Source: DATAVB01 sp036267955 (GTDB taxonomy: Bacteria > Actinomycetota > Actinomycetes > Mycobacteriales > QHCD01). Taken from it: a stretch of 64,000 bases of DNA. The notes under the pieces are model-generated. The model saw only the letters and a program-made list of their open reading frames with translations. It did no database searches and had not been told where the DNA came from. This document shows positions 9,227-17,571 of the stretch, piece after piece. The stretch is from contig DATAVB010000134.1 of assembly GCA_036267955.1 (NCBI GenBank), positions 124,001 through 188,000 of the forward strand, written 5' to 3'. Every line of letters begins with the position of its first letter. The stretch's first letter is position 1. The position numbers and the translations under genes were made by a program.

Positions 9227-10036
9227 GTGAGCCGGGTAGACGAGGTCAGCGACGTCAATCTGCGATATGGCTCGGCGCCCGACCGCCGCGGTCGGCTGCT
9301 TCGACTCGTCACCGACGAGGGATTCTGCACGATCGCCGAGTTGGCACAGGCGCTCAATGTCTCCGATATGACCGTGCGGCGCGACGTCAGCCGGCTGGAA
9401 CGTGATCAGTGTGTGCGCCGCGTGCACGGTGGCGTCACCGTGCTGCCGCCAAGCGCCCTCAACACCAGTGATTTCGGCGAGCGGGCCCGGACCAGGATCG
9501 AGGCGAAACGGCGGATCGCACGGCATGCGGCTGGACTGATCGGCACTGGCGCGACGGTGGGCATCGACGCCGGCACGACGAACCATCAACTCGCGCTGAT
9601 CCTCCCGGAGGGAAAGGACCTCACGGTCGCGACCCACTCGCTTCCGGTCCTCACCGCCCTGCAGCACAAAGCCGGCATGCGGGTCATCGCGTTCGGCGGC
9701 GAACTGCACCCCATCACCCAGGACTTCGCCGGAATCGCCGCCCAGGATGCCATCGCAAATGTGAATCTCTCGATCCTGTTTCTCGGCGCCAAGGGGCTCA
9801 ACGAACGCGGCGTCTTCTGCGCCAGCGATCATGAGGCGCTGGTGAAACGCAAGCTGCTCGAGGTCGCCGACCGGGTGATCGTGCTCGCCGACTCCAGCAA
9901 GCTGTCGGCCACCGCGATGGTGCGGGTCTGCTCGCTGGAAGACATCGACACCCTGGTCACCGACGCCGGCATCGGCGCCGACGCGGTCGCGGCCTTCACC
10001 GCGCACGGCGTCGAGGTAACCATTTCCGCAGGTTGA
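9227..10036 (+). CDS. DeoR-family transcriptional regulator
   Basis: Sugar-responsive repressor of 269 residues. The N-terminal winged helix reads TIAELAQALNVSDMTVRRDV, the DeoR recognition motif, followed by the wing VRRVHGGV. The C-terminal DeoRC sensor domain has the sugar-phosphate signature GATVGIDAGTTN and FLGAKGLNERGVF, which normally binds a phosphorylated sugar intermediate. GTG start with GGGAG upstream. It sits between the divergent glycosidase and a dioxygenase gene. E. coli YihW, the regulator of sulfoquinovose genes, is of the same family, which is of interest given the YihV/YihT-like genes nearby. Confidence 0.93.
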   Translation: MSRVDEVSDVNLRYGSAPDRRGRLLRLVTDEGFCTIAELAQALNVSDMTVRRDVSRLERDQCVRRVHGGVTVLPPSALNTSDFGERARTRIEAKRRIARHAAGLIGTGATVGIDAGTTNHQLALILPEGKDLTVATHSLPVLTALQHKAGMRVIAFGGELHPITQDFAGIAAQDAIANVNLSILFLGAKGLNERGVFCASDHEALVKRKLLEVADRVIVLADSSKLSATAMVRVCSLEDIDTLVTDAGIGADAVAAFTAHGVEVTISAG

Positions 10037-10064
10037 CCGCCACGGTTGCGCGGCTATCAACAAT

Positions 10065-10074
10065 ATGTGAGTAT
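10065..10074 (+). promoter_or_regulatory. Candidate DeoR operator upstream of dioxygenase gene
   Basis: ATGTGAGTAT, preceded by TATCAACAAT, lies in the 256-bp non-coding gap between the DeoR stop and the dioxygenase start. It matches 9 of 10 bases of the site upstream of the DeoR gene on the other strand. The rest of the gap shows no gene. Confidence 0.35.
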
Positions 10075-10292
10075 CTCATCATCTAGTGTTGGTTGGCCGT
10101 CAACGAGATCGGCCACCGCACGAGCGCAGCTCAGGGTTCCATTTCCTCCGACGGATGGAGCGAACGGATGCCGAAGTCCGGCACAGCCGGCCTTCCCCAT
10201 ATGGCCGATCACAGTTATTCGCTCGAATAATCAGCCGCTTTCCATCGTACGATCAGAGAGTTGGTGTAGTGGTAATGCAGAAGGGTAGTGGG

Positions 10293-11180
10293 ATGCCGGG
10301 AATATCCGAGAGTGACTACGACCACTGGCGCGAGCACGGATATGTCATCGTGCGTCTCCTGGATGACGATCTGCTGGAGGCGGCCCTGCAGAACATCTAT
10401 GAGTACATGCCGTCGTGGGAGGAGTACGCCCGCCATCCGCGCTGGTTCCAGGAGACCGTGGGAAGCAAGGTCAGAAAGCCCGGTCAGGGAGCGACCTTCC
10501 CGTTCGTCGGCGACGCGCTCAACGCGAGCACCATCCACCCCGACTACGTGGCATTCGCCGAGCGGGCCCTGGGTACGAAACGCATCATGCTGAGTCACGG
10601 CCAGCTCGGCGGGAAATACGCCGGCACCAGGGATTTCGAGCAGGAACTGCACTACGACTACGGCAACAACACACTGGCCGTTCCGAAGCCGGACACCGAG
10701 ATTCTCGACCTCCCGATGATCGTTTACTACACCGACGTCACCGTCGATCTGAGCCCCACCTACGCCGTCTCCCAGACCTTCACCCGGGACGAGCCGCTCT
10801 CCCCCCGGCATCGCAGCCGCGCGGACTATCCCGAGCTGTACGAACACGAATTTCCGGTCACCGTCCCGGCCGGATCGGCCCTGATCTATTCGATGAACAC
10901 GTTCCACCGCGGCTCCGCGCTGCGCGCGAAGGAGGGACTCCGATTCGCCCAGAACGTCGGGCTCAAACGCATCGACGCGCCCTGGTCGGGGCAGGTCACC
11001 TTCCAGCACGAGGGCGGCCGGCCGGAAATGGACCACTTTCTTGAGACGGCCACTCCGCGCGAGCGTGAGCTGGTGGGCTTCCCACCCGTGGGCGACGATT
11101 TCTGGGACAAGCGCACGATCGAAGGGGTCGCGATCCGCTACCCGAATATGGATATCACCCCGTACCAGGACGCCCAGTGA
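10293..11180 (+). CDS. Phytanoyl-CoA dioxygenase (PhyH) family protein
   Basis: Fe(II)/2-oxoglutarate-dependent oxygenase-like protein of 295 residues. The metal-binding triad is visible as H120-x-D122 (ELHYDYG) and distal H205 (NTFHRGSAL). ATG 10293 is chosen because AAGGG lies 7 bp upstream; the ATG at 10275 has no ribosome site. PhyH enzymes hydroxylate diverse substrates, and some cleave C-P or C-S bonds after hydroxylation. The gene lies immediately downstream of DeoR and is convergent with a dehydrogenase gene, so it is probably part of the sugar locus. The substrate cannot be read from the sequence. Confidence 0.85.
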   Translation: MPGISESDYDHWREHGYVIVRLLDDDLLEAALQNIYEYMPSWEEYARHPRWFQETVGSKVRKPGQGATFPFVGDALNASTIHPDYVAFAERALGTKRIMLSHGQLGGKYAGTRDFEQELHYDYGNNTLAVPKPDTEILDLPMIVYYTDVTVDLSPTYAVSQTFTRDEPLSPRHRSRADYPELYEHEFPVTVPAGSALIYSMNTFHRGSALRAKEGLRFAQNVGLKRIDAPWSGQVTFQHEGGRPEMDHFLETATPRERELVGFPPVGDDFWDKRTIEGVAIRYPNMDITPYQDAQ

Positions 11181-11194
11181 CGGCACGACGTCGC

Positions 11195-11227
11195 GGTGCA
11201 GGGTCTGGCCGGCCCCGGTCCTGCACC
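11195..11227. terminator. Hairpin between convergent genes
   Basis: Perfect 8-bp arms GGTGCAGG (11195-11202) and CCTGCACC (11220-11227) lie in the 61-bp gap between the dioxygenase and the convergent SDR gene. There is no T-run, as is common in actinomycete terminators. Confidence 0.55.
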
Positions 11228-11241
11228 ACGGGTGAGCGTTC

Positions 11242-12039
11242 TCAGTAGTAGATGGAGCCCGGAGTGCCGCCGCCGACCGGGATCGCGTCGCCGGTGATCG
11301 CGACGCTGCGCGGTGAGGCGAGAAATGCGACGACGTCAGCGATCTCGGCGGCCGTGACTGGACGACCGATGCTGATGCCCGCCGCCAGATCGCTCTCGAC
11401 CTCGGCCTCGGTGATCCCCCGCGCGGCAGCGGTCCGACGGATGATCTCGGGGGTCCGCTCGGTGACCGTGACACCGGGGTGGACCGTGGTGACATTGATT
11501 CCGGCCGGCCCCAATTCGTCGGCGAGGTTCTTCGTCAGCGCCGCCACCGCCACATTGCGGATGGATCCGAAGAGGTTTCCGGTGCGGCGCGCATTCAACC
11601 CGCTGACGTTGATGATCCGGCCCCAGCCCTGCGATGTCATATGTGGGGCCGCCGCCCGGGCACAGCGCAGATATCCCAGCACCTTCGTCTCGATCTCGGC
11701 CCGCAGGACGTCGTCATTCAGTTCGGCGAGCCGGCCGGCAGCCTGCGGGTCGGCCGGCCGGGCGGCGGCGTTGACCAGAATGTCGACTCCACCGAGCTCG
11801 CCGACGACGACGTCCATCATCGACCGCACCGAATGCGCGTCCGAGGTGTCCGTCGGGATGGCGACGGTCCGCCCGCCATGCCGGGATATCCGTTCTGCCG
11901 CCCGCTCGAGCGCGTCGGGGGTACGTGCGACGAGTGCGACATCAGCACCTTCGGCGCCCAACGTATCGGCGATCGCATGGCCGATCCCCCGACTGGCTCC
12001 GGTAACGACCGCGCGGCGGCCGCGTAGCTGCAGATCCAC
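11242..12039 (-). CDS. SDR-fold protein with altered active site
   Basis: Short-chain dehydrogenase/reductase fold, 265 residues. The NAD(P)-binding motif TGASRGIG (13-20) and the NNAG-equivalent ILVNAAARP (88-96) are present, as is the conserved Ser146 in INVSG. At the position of the catalytic YxxxK, however, the sequence reads FGSIRNVAVAALTK: aligned on AALTK, the Tyr is Gly/Ser and the Lys is Asn162. Similar SDR proteins with an RN sequence at this point exist in other actinomycetes as I recall, so this looks like a stable subfamily and not decay. Whether it is catalytic by another route, or only binds nucleotide, is unknown. It is divergent from the kinase gene. Confidence 0.85.
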   Translation of the reverse strand: MDLQLRGRRAVVTGASRGIGHAIADTLGAEGADVALVARTPDALERAAERISRHGGRTVAIPTDTSDAHSVRSMMDVVVGELGGVDILVNAAARPADPQAAGRLAELNDDVLRAEIETKVLGYLRCARAAAPHMTSQGWGRIINVSGLNARRTGNLFGSIRNVAVAALTKNLADELGPAGINVTTVHPGVTVTERTPEIIRRTAAARGITEAEVESDLAAGISIGRPVTAAEIADVVAFLASPRSVAITGDAIPVGGGTPGSIYY

Positions 12040-12165
12040 GAATACTCCCTCTCGGCAGTGATACGGCAGCGGCAGAACCTAACCGCGAGCTCATTCGCTT
12101 ATGTAGTAGGCCATGGGGCGACCGACCGACATCGAACAGACCACTTTGGAGGTAGACTAACCGAC

Positions 12166-12185
12166 ATTGTTCGTGTCACAACAAT
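12166..12185. promoter_or_regulatory. Candidate operator dyad upstream of sugar kinase
   Basis: ATTGTT (12166-12171) and AACAAT (12180-12185) form a perfect 6-bp dyad with an 8-bp spacer in the divergent gap between the SDR and kinase genes. It shares AACAAT with the candidate site near 10060 and could be a DeoR-type operator. Weight-matrix testing is needed. Confidence 0.4.
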
Positions 12186-12204
12186 CCTTTGGTAAAGGTG
12201 ATCA

Positions 12205-13125
12205 GTGGGTGTGCACCGCGGGCGACCCAGGATTCTGTGCGTCGGCACCGCGGCCATCGACACCATCGCCGTCGTGCCCACCATGCCGTTGCGGGACAGC
12301 CGGGTGACCAGCCCACTGTTCCGCACCGCCGGTGGCGGGCCGGCCGCGACGGCGGCGGTGACGATAGCCCGCCTGGGCCTGCCCGTTGAGTTCTGCGGCG
12401 TCGTCGGCCGCGATGAGATCGGCGACGCGGCCGTGGCCGGACTGGTCGCGGCAGGCGTCGGGGTCCATCACGTCGAGCGGCGCGCCGACATCACCACAGC
12501 ACAGAGCATGATCCTGATCTGCGCGGACGATGCAAGTCGCACCATCATTACCCAGCCGGCGCCACCGCCCCGTGCGCTACCGACGGGATTCGACTGGATT
12601 CACCTCGATCACGCCGGATATCCCGCCCTCTCCAGCGAGTTACGCCGGTCTGCGACGGTAAGCCTCGATGACGGCAACGCCGTCGACAACCTGGACCTGC
12701 ACGGCCTGGACCTCTACGTCCCTACCGCTGAGGTGGTGCGGCGCAGATTCACCACCGATTCCGTGGCCGCCTCTGCCGCGCGGGCACGAGCCGCGGGCGC
12801 GGCGACGGTCGTGGTCACCGATGGCGGCGCCGGCGCGTCACTCCACACCGAGGCGGGCAGCTATGCCTCACGGGCCTTCGGCGTCGAGGTGAACAGCACC
12901 TTAGGCGCCGGCGATGTCTTTCATGGCGCGTTGGTGGCCGGGCTGGCCAACGGCCGGGACGCTCGGTCTGCTGTGGACTATGCGAATGCCTGTGCGGCCC
13001 TGTCCTGCCGGGCGATCGACGGGCAGAGCGGTATACCGTCGCCCGCTGAGGTAGCAGCCCTTCTGCAATCACCAGCATTCGCCGCACCGCCGGGCGAATG
13101 CCGCGATGAAGGAGTTTCCTGTTGA
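12205..13125 (+). CDS. PfkB-family sugar kinase (YihV-like)
   Basis: Ribokinase-fold kinase of 306 residues that should phosphorylate a ketose or related sugar. It carries the family motif GGGPAATAAVTIARLG and the C-terminal catalytic motif TLGAGDVFHGALVAG with the active-site Asp. The two motifs and the spacing resemble E. coli YihV (sulfofructose kinase) as I remember it. The YihV residues I recall as touching the sulfonate (a Lys, an Asn and an Arg) align with Arg, Thr and Ala here, so a sulfosugar substrate is not supported. GTG start with AAAGGTGA upstream. Its stop overlaps the TTG start of the aldolase. Confidence 0.88.
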   Translation: MGVHRGRPRILCVGTAAIDTIAVVPTMPLRDSRVTSPLFRTAGGGPAATAAVTIARLGLPVEFCGVVGRDEIGDAAVAGLVAAGVGVHHVERRADITTAQSMILICADDASRTIITQPAPPPRALPTGFDWIHLDHAGYPALSSELRRSATVSLDDGNAVDNLDLHGLDLYVPTAEVVRRRFTTDSVAASAARARAAGAATVVVTDGGAGASLHTEAGSYASRAFGVEVNSTLGAGDVFHGALVAGLANGRDARSAVDYANACAALSCRAIDGQSGIPSPAEVAALLQSPAFAAPPGECRDEGVSC

Positions 13126-13988
13126 AGAATCCTGCGCTGCCCCCGGCGCTGAGCGCGCTGGCGGACGAGACGGGCGTATTCACCATGCTCGCGATCGACC
13201 AGCGGGAATCACTCCGGACGATGATGTCTGATCGGGTCGCCGGCCGCGCGGTTGACGACATCGAGCTCGTACGGTTCAAGACGGCCGCTTCGGAACTGCT
13301 GACCCCACTTGCCACGGCTGTCCTGCTGGACCGAAGTTACGGTCTGCCAGCCGTCGCCGTTGCACGGTGTCCGGTGATTCTGGCCGCCGACGAACTCATT
13401 CAATTGCCGGGCGGACCGGTCACCTCGTCGCGACTCGATCCGGCAGTCACTCCCGGACTCGTCGCCGAGGTGGGCGCCGCGGCCCTGAAGATGCTGATCG
13501 CCTGGACGCCGGACACCAGACACGCCGCGGTGGAGCTGACGAGCGAATTCATGGCGCTGTGCCGGGCGGCCAGGGTTCCGGGAATTGTGGAGGGCGTCGT
13601 ACGACCGATCGACATCGACGAATGGGACGACACGCGTCGCAACGACGCGATCGTCCAGGCAGCCGGCGATCTGGCCGCCAGTCGGCCCGATCTCTATAAG
13701 GGTGAGGTGCCCTCCTACGGCCGCGCCGCCCCCGCCACCATGACCCGGGTCAGCGAACAGATCACCGCCGTGCTCGACTCCCCCTGGGTCATTCTCTCCT
13801 CAGGGGTGGCCGCGACTGACTTTCCGACCGCGGTAAACGCCTGCTGCGCCGGCGGAGCGAGCGGATTCCTGGCGGGTCGGGCGGTGTGGTCCGACGCGTT
13901 CACCACACCCGACGTGCGGCATTTCCTGGCGACGGAATCCCGGGCCAGACTCGGCCGGCTGGCCGCGGCGGCGCGCCTACCGCGGTGA
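13122..13988 (+). CDS. Class I sugar-phosphate aldolase (YihT/LacD-like)
   Basis: Schiff-base aldolase of 288 residues that should split a ketose phosphate made by the kinase upstream. It has AIDQRESLR (24-32), the catalytic Lys193 in DLYKGEVPSYG, the strand WVILSSGV and the phosphate loop GASGFLAGRAVW. These blocks match E. coli YihT closely as I remember it, and less closely LacD. The TTG start overlaps the kinase stop (TTGA) and has AAGGAG 7 bp upstream, so the two are translationally coupled. The substrate is inferred only as a phosphorylated C6 or C5 ketose or deoxy-ketose. Confidence 0.88.
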   Translation: MKNPALPPALSALADETGVFTMLAIDQRESLRTMMSDRVAGRAVDDIELVRFKTAASELLTPLATAVLLDRSYGLPAVAVARCPVILAADELIQLPGGPVTSSRLDPAVTPGLVAEVGAAALKMLIAWTPDTRHAAVELTSEFMALCRAARVPGIVEGVVRPIDIDEWDDTRRNDAIVQAAGDLAASRPDLYKGEVPSYGRAAPATMTRVSEQITAVLDSPWVILSSGVAATDFPTAVNACCAGGASGFLAGRAVWSDAFTTPDVRHFLATESRARLGRLAAAARLPR

Positions 13989-13995
13989 CCGGTCA

Positions 13996-15291
13996 ATGAC
14001 TGTCCCGTCGACCGGTCCACAGCAGAATTGGGCCGGCAATCTGCGCTATGGGGCACGGGAGATCGTCCGTCCGCGAAGTATCGCCGAGGCGCAGGCCGCA
14101 GTGTCGCGGGAGACCCGGGTGCGCCCGCTCGGCACCCGGCATTCCTTCAGCACGATCGCCGACTCCCCCGGAGTGCTGCTCGAGCTCGACGGTCTGCCCA
14201 CGGTGCTCGACATCGACGCCGACCGTATGCGGGTGTCCGTGAGTGCCGGGACGACCTACGGTCTGCTCGGCGTGGAATTGGAGCGTTGCGGCCTGGCCCT
14301 GCGCAACACCGGATCACTGCCACACATTTCGGTGGCCGGAGCATGCGCCGTCGCCACCCACGGAAGTGGCGACACCAATGGAAACCTGGCGACCGCGGTC
14401 ATCGGCGTACAACTGATCACCGCGGACGGCAGCCTGGTCGAGCTGTCCCGGGAGTCCGATCCGCGTGATTTCGACGGTATTGTCGTTTCCCTCAGCGCCC
14501 TCGGTGTCTTTACCCGGCTCGACCTGTCCATCGAGCCGACCTTCGAGGTCCGTCAGGACGTCTACGAGGGCCTGAGCTGGGAGAGGCTGGAGCAGAACTT
14601 CGATGCGATCACCTCGTTCGGTTACAGCGTCAGCCTCTTCACCAAGTGGACCGATCAACCGCTCAGCCGAATTCTCGTCAAGTCACGTCGCGATCAGCTG
14701 GGCAGTGAATGCCCGCCGGAGGAGTTGTTCGGCGCGCGCCCGATCGGTGCCCGGCCGCCCAACTCGAAACGCAATAATCTGACCAATCGCGACGGCTCCT
14801 TCGGGCCGTGGAATGAGCGATTGCCGCATTTCCGGTCGGACGCCAACCCCAGCCACGGCAACGAGCTGCAGAGCGAGTACTTCATCGCCCGGGAACACGC
14901 CACCGCGGCCTTCGCGGCCCTGCGCTCGATGGCAGGCCGGATTCACCCCCTGCTCATTATCGGCGAGATCCGCACCGTGGCCGCGGATTCGCTGTGGCTG
15001 AGCCCGAGCTACGGAATGGACGCCGTGGCCCTGCATTTCACCTGGACGGGCGACTCGACAGCAGTGACCGCATTATTGCCCGAACTCGAAGAGGCACTCG
15101 CCGACTTCAGCCCCAGACCGCACTGGGGCAAGCTCTTCGCCCGCGGCATCGAAGACATCGCGCCGCTGTACGAGCGGCATGCGGACTTTGTGCGCCTGGC
15201 CGAGCGGTTCGATCCGCGGCTGAAATTCCACAACCGATTCCTGGAGCGGAATGTCCTGCCCCGGGACAAACGATTCCTGGACGGCCCGTAA
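13996..15291 (+). CDS. Alditol oxidase-like FAD flavoprotein
   Basis: FAD-linked oxidase of the vanillyl-alcohol-oxidase superfamily, 431 residues, closely resembling Streptomyces AldO and xylitol oxidase. NWAGN near the N-terminus, the covalent-FAD His49 in GTRHSFSTIAD, LPHISVAGACAVATHGSG and the C-terminal ARPHW-equivalent SPRPHWGKLF are all present, as is ELQSEYFIAREHA. AldO-type enzymes oxidise the terminal hydroxyl of alditols to an aldose and release H2O2. The gene is 7 bp after the aldolase and so belongs to the kinase-aldolase operon, probably feeding it with a sugar derived from a polyol. Confidence 0.9.
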   Translation: MTVPSTGPQQNWAGNLRYGAREIVRPRSIAEAQAAVSRETRVRPLGTRHSFSTIADSPGVLLELDGLPTVLDIDADRMRVSVSAGTTYGLLGVELERCGLALRNTGSLPHISVAGACAVATHGSGDTNGNLATAVIGVQLITADGSLVELSRESDPRDFDGIVVSLSALGVFTRLDLSIEPTFEVRQDVYEGLSWERLEQNFDAITSFGYSVSLFTKWTDQPLSRILVKSRRDQLGSECPPEELFGARPIGARPPNSKRNNLTNRDGSFGPWNERLPHFRSDANPSHGNELQSEYFIAREHATAAFAALRSMAGRIHPLLIIGEIRTVAADSLWLSPSYGMDAVALHFTWTGDSTAVTALLPELEEALADFSPRPHWGKLFARGIEDIAPLYERHADFVRLAERFDPRLKFHNRFLERNVLPRDKRFLDGP

Positions 15292-15336
15292 CGACGTTCC
15301 ACCCGTCAGCACCGACCACAGCCGCTCCTGGCGTGA

Positions 15337-15394
15337 TGATCATGCAGAAATGGTTCGTCCGCACGGCGTGTCGCGGACCCTTTCTGCATGATCA
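15337..15394. repeat. Inverted repeat with ATGATC core between convergent genes
   Basis: 14-bp perfect arms at 15337-15350 (TGATCATGCAGAAA) and 15381-15394, with a smaller inner stem (GTCCGC/GCGGAC). It lies in the 158-bp gap between the alditol oxidase and the convergent SDR gene, where it could act as a bidirectional terminator. The outer TGATCATG resembles the hairpins at 4573 and 4663. Confidence 0.8.
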
Positions 15395-15449
15395 CCCATC
15401 GGGGAGGGCCGGGACCACGGTGCACCAGCACCGATCGGCACCGAATTGC

Positions 15450-16166
15450 TCAGACGAGCGGCTCGCCGCCGTCGATGCCGAGCGAGACGCCGGTTAGGAA
15501 CGTGTTGGTCAGCGCGAACACGACCGCCTGCGCGACATCATCGGCGGTCCCGATGCGGCGGGCCGGGTTGTGCTCGGTGAGCGCGGCAAACAGGGCAGAC
15601 TTCTTCTCCTCGCCGAGCCCGTCGTAGGCGCCGGTGTCGATGGTGCCCGGCGAGATCGAATTGGCCCGGATGGGGGCGAGCTCGACGGCCAAACCCCGGA
15701 CCACGACGTCGACGGCTCCGTTGGTTGCGCCAACCGCGAGCATTCCTGGCGTCGTTTTGGTCGCGGAGTGCCCGGAGAAGAACACGAACGACCCGTCGGC
15801 AGCCAACCGCGGAGCGAAATGCTTGGCCAGCATGATCGGACCGACGACCTTGGTGCGGAATGACTGCGTGACGGTGTCCGGGTCCAGATCGCCGACCAGT
15901 CCGCGGGCCCGCGCCGAAGCCGTCGACACGACGTGGTCGATCCGGCCGAGCCGCTCGGCCAGTGCACAGACGCTGGATTCGTCATCCAGATCGATCTGTT
16001 CGGCGCTGATCCCGGAATCGTCGTACGCGGACGCGAGCGCGTCCTTGTTCCGACCGGCCACGACGACGGTGCCGCCGGCTTCCCTGATTGCCAGGGCAAT
16101 CGCGCGGGCGATGCCGCTGGCCCGGCCGACGACCAGGACGGTGCGGCCCTGCAGTGTTGCGGACAT
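15450..16166 (-). CDS. SDR-fold protein with altered active site
   Basis: SDR-fold protein of 238 residues. The nucleotide loop is atypical (VGRASGIARA, residues 13-22). Ser131 is kept (FFSGHSA), but the YxxxK site reads VGATNGAVDVV, with Val145 for Tyr and Asn149 for Lys. The ENGA/TNGA-type SDR subgroup is known to me from other genomes, so the gene is probably functional. The C-terminus (NSISPGTIDTG, IDGGEPLV) is canonical. Convergent with the alditol oxidase and so possibly part of the same locus. The reaction is unknown. Confidence 0.83.
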   Translation of the reverse strand: MSATLQGRTVLVVGRASGIARAIALAIREAGGTVVVAGRNKDALASAYDDSGISAEQIDLDDESSVCALAERLGRIDHVVSTASARARGLVGDLDPDTVTQSFRTKVVGPIMLAKHFAPRLAADGSFVFFSGHSATKTTPGMLAVGATNGAVDVVVRGLAVELAPIRANSISPGTIDTGAYDGLGEEKKSALFAALTEHNPARRIGTADDVAQAVVFALTNTFLTGVSLGIDGGEPLV

Positions 16167-16279
16167 TTTCCTGCTCCATTCGTTGGCGGACGTGAGGCCG
16201 TGGTGATCGTGAGCGAGTTAAGCCGGCTATAGGCGGCGCAGTGCCGTCTCGATCATGGAAAGGCGCCGTCCAATCGGCT

Positions 16280-17140
16280 TCATCGATTGCGCAATTCATC
16301 CGGGTCCAGGCCTCGGTCGATGCCGTGCGAGATCACCGCCTGTCCCGGTTCGAGGGCGAGTTTCACCCCGTCGAGGAAGACATCGATCTTGTCCGGCTCG
16401 AAGGAGACGAGATTGGAAACCCGGCCGACCTCGGACCAGGCGTCCGGATAGGACCAGGCCGCGCCCTTGTGATCGTCGATGTCGTAGTAGCTGGCCAAGC
16501 CCTTGTACGGGCAGAACGTCTGTCCATTGGCGAGCGTCAGCGCGGTCGGGTTGATGTCCTCTCGCGGCACGTACCAGCGTGGCGCGAATCCGGATTCGTA
16601 GAGCACCACGGGACGCGTGGTGTCCGCGATAACCCGGGTGCCGTCCCTGACGACCAGGTGGCGCGAGCTCTGCCGGATATCGATGCGGTGGTACTGATCG
16701 GCGGCGTGACCGACGATCTGCTCGTCCTCTTCGTAAAATGCGTCCATCGCCCGCCATGCGAATGCCACCCGGTCCCGCAGTTCGCCGGCGTAATCAGCCA
16801 GGGCGGTGTATTCCCACGCGGCGCGGGCGGCCCGGTGCTCCCCCACGGTCACGGTGAACCAGGCGGTGTCGCCGAGCTCGCGGTGTTGGGTGACCCGGTT
16901 CTCGTCGAGCAGAACATCGGGATGAATGTCGGCGCGGGGGAAGAACGCGACCGGGTAATGGCCGGGTTCGTGCAGCAGGAGCACGTCCTCGCTGTCGGCG
17001 ATCCATTCGCCGGCCAGCTTGACGCGGAGGCGTCGACGCAGCGGCTCGGCGAAGAGCAGTCGCTGCGGCAGCGGCTCGGGGGTGAGGAAGCGACCGGCTG
17101 AGCGGCCGCCCAAGGGACCCTGTTGCCAAGACAGACCCAT
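16280..17140 (-). CDS. DUF427-family protein (duplicated domain)
   Basis: Protein of 286 residues with two DUF427 modules, each a beta-rich fold. The first contains LRVKLAGEWIADSEDVLLL and GHYPVAFFPRADI; the second contains HLVVRDGTRVIADT and YVPREDINPTALT. The family motif CPYKGLASYY follows. Function unknown. ATG 17140 has AAAGGA at a proper distance; the ATG 6 bp upstream would overlap the VOC stop but leaves no room for a ribosome site. It is the last gene of the hydrolase-VOC-DUF427 operon. Confidence 0.85.
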   Translation of the reverse strand: MGLSWQQGPLGGRSAGRFLTPEPLPQRLLFAEPLRRRLRVKLAGEWIADSEDVLLLHEPGHYPVAFFPRADIHPDVLLDENRVTQHRELGDTAWFTVTVGEHRAARAAWEYTALADYAGELRDRVAFAWRAMDAFYEEDEQIVGHAADQYHRIDIRQSSRHLVVRDGTRVIADTTRPVVLYESGFAPRWYVPREDINPTALTLANGQTFCPYKGLASYYDIDDHKGAAWSYPDAWSEVGRVSNLVSFEPDKIDVFLDGVKLALEPGQAVISHGIDRGLDPDELRNR

Positions 17141-17142
17141 GA

Positions 17143-17571
17143 TCATTGTCCTTTCTGGTGAAATCCGCGTTCCTGCACGGTCCAGGTATTGCCGTCCGGG
17201 TCGGCGAAATCGGCGAAGCTCGCGTAGTCGCCATGCTGTGGATCGATTCCGCCATTCCAGCCGCCCACCCAGCCATCGACGGAGTCCTTGTGTCGGACCG
17301 GACCGACCGGTACGTCTCGGGCCAGCAGGCCGGCGCGCTCGGCAGTGAGATCGGTGGTGACGAGGTGCAAGTTGTGCAGCCGCTCAGGCGAGTTGGTTGC
17401 ACGGAGTTGCACCGAGCAGGCCGATCCCGGCGGGGTGAGCTGGACGACCCGGAAGTCGTCGGTCGGTCGGTAGTCGATATCGAGCGCGAAGCCGACCCGC
17501 TCGGTGTAGAAAGCCAACGCGCGGTCGAGATCGGCGACCGGCAGCGGGACGACCTCGAAGGCGAGCATCAT
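17143..17571 (-). CDS. VOC/glyoxalase-fold protein
   Basis: Small vicinal-oxygen-chelate protein of about 142 residues, typical for the family. EVVPLPVADLDRALAFYTE opens the first beta-alpha-beta-beta-beta unit, and FADPDGNTWTVQERG closes the second; the Glu in this last motif is the usual metal ligand. It overlaps the hydrolase stop (ATGATG, two possible starts). Probably binds a small metabolite or confers resistance. The substrate is unknown. Confidence 0.85.
   Translation of the reverse strand: MMLAFEVVPLPVADLDRALAFYTERVGFALDIDYRPTDDFRVVQLTPPGSACSVQLRATNSPERLHNLHLVTTDLTAERAGLLARDVPVGPVRHKDSVDGWVGGWNGGIDPQHGDYASFADFADPDGNTWTVQERGFHQKGQ

Noticed and set aside
8969..10063. N-terminal extension of the GH106-like frame
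   Set aside because: The open frame is antisense to the DeoR gene and shows no glycosidase similarity; GTG 8968 with a ribosome site is a better start.
12205..13988. Sulfoquinovose catabolism
   Set aside because: Kinase and aldolase resemble YihV/YihT but recalled sulfonate-contacting residues are not conserved, and no sulfoquinovosidase, isomerase or sulfonate exporter is present.
16200..16260. Another ATGATC-type hairpin upstream of the SDR gene
   Set aside because: Arms pair only partly; no clear stem.
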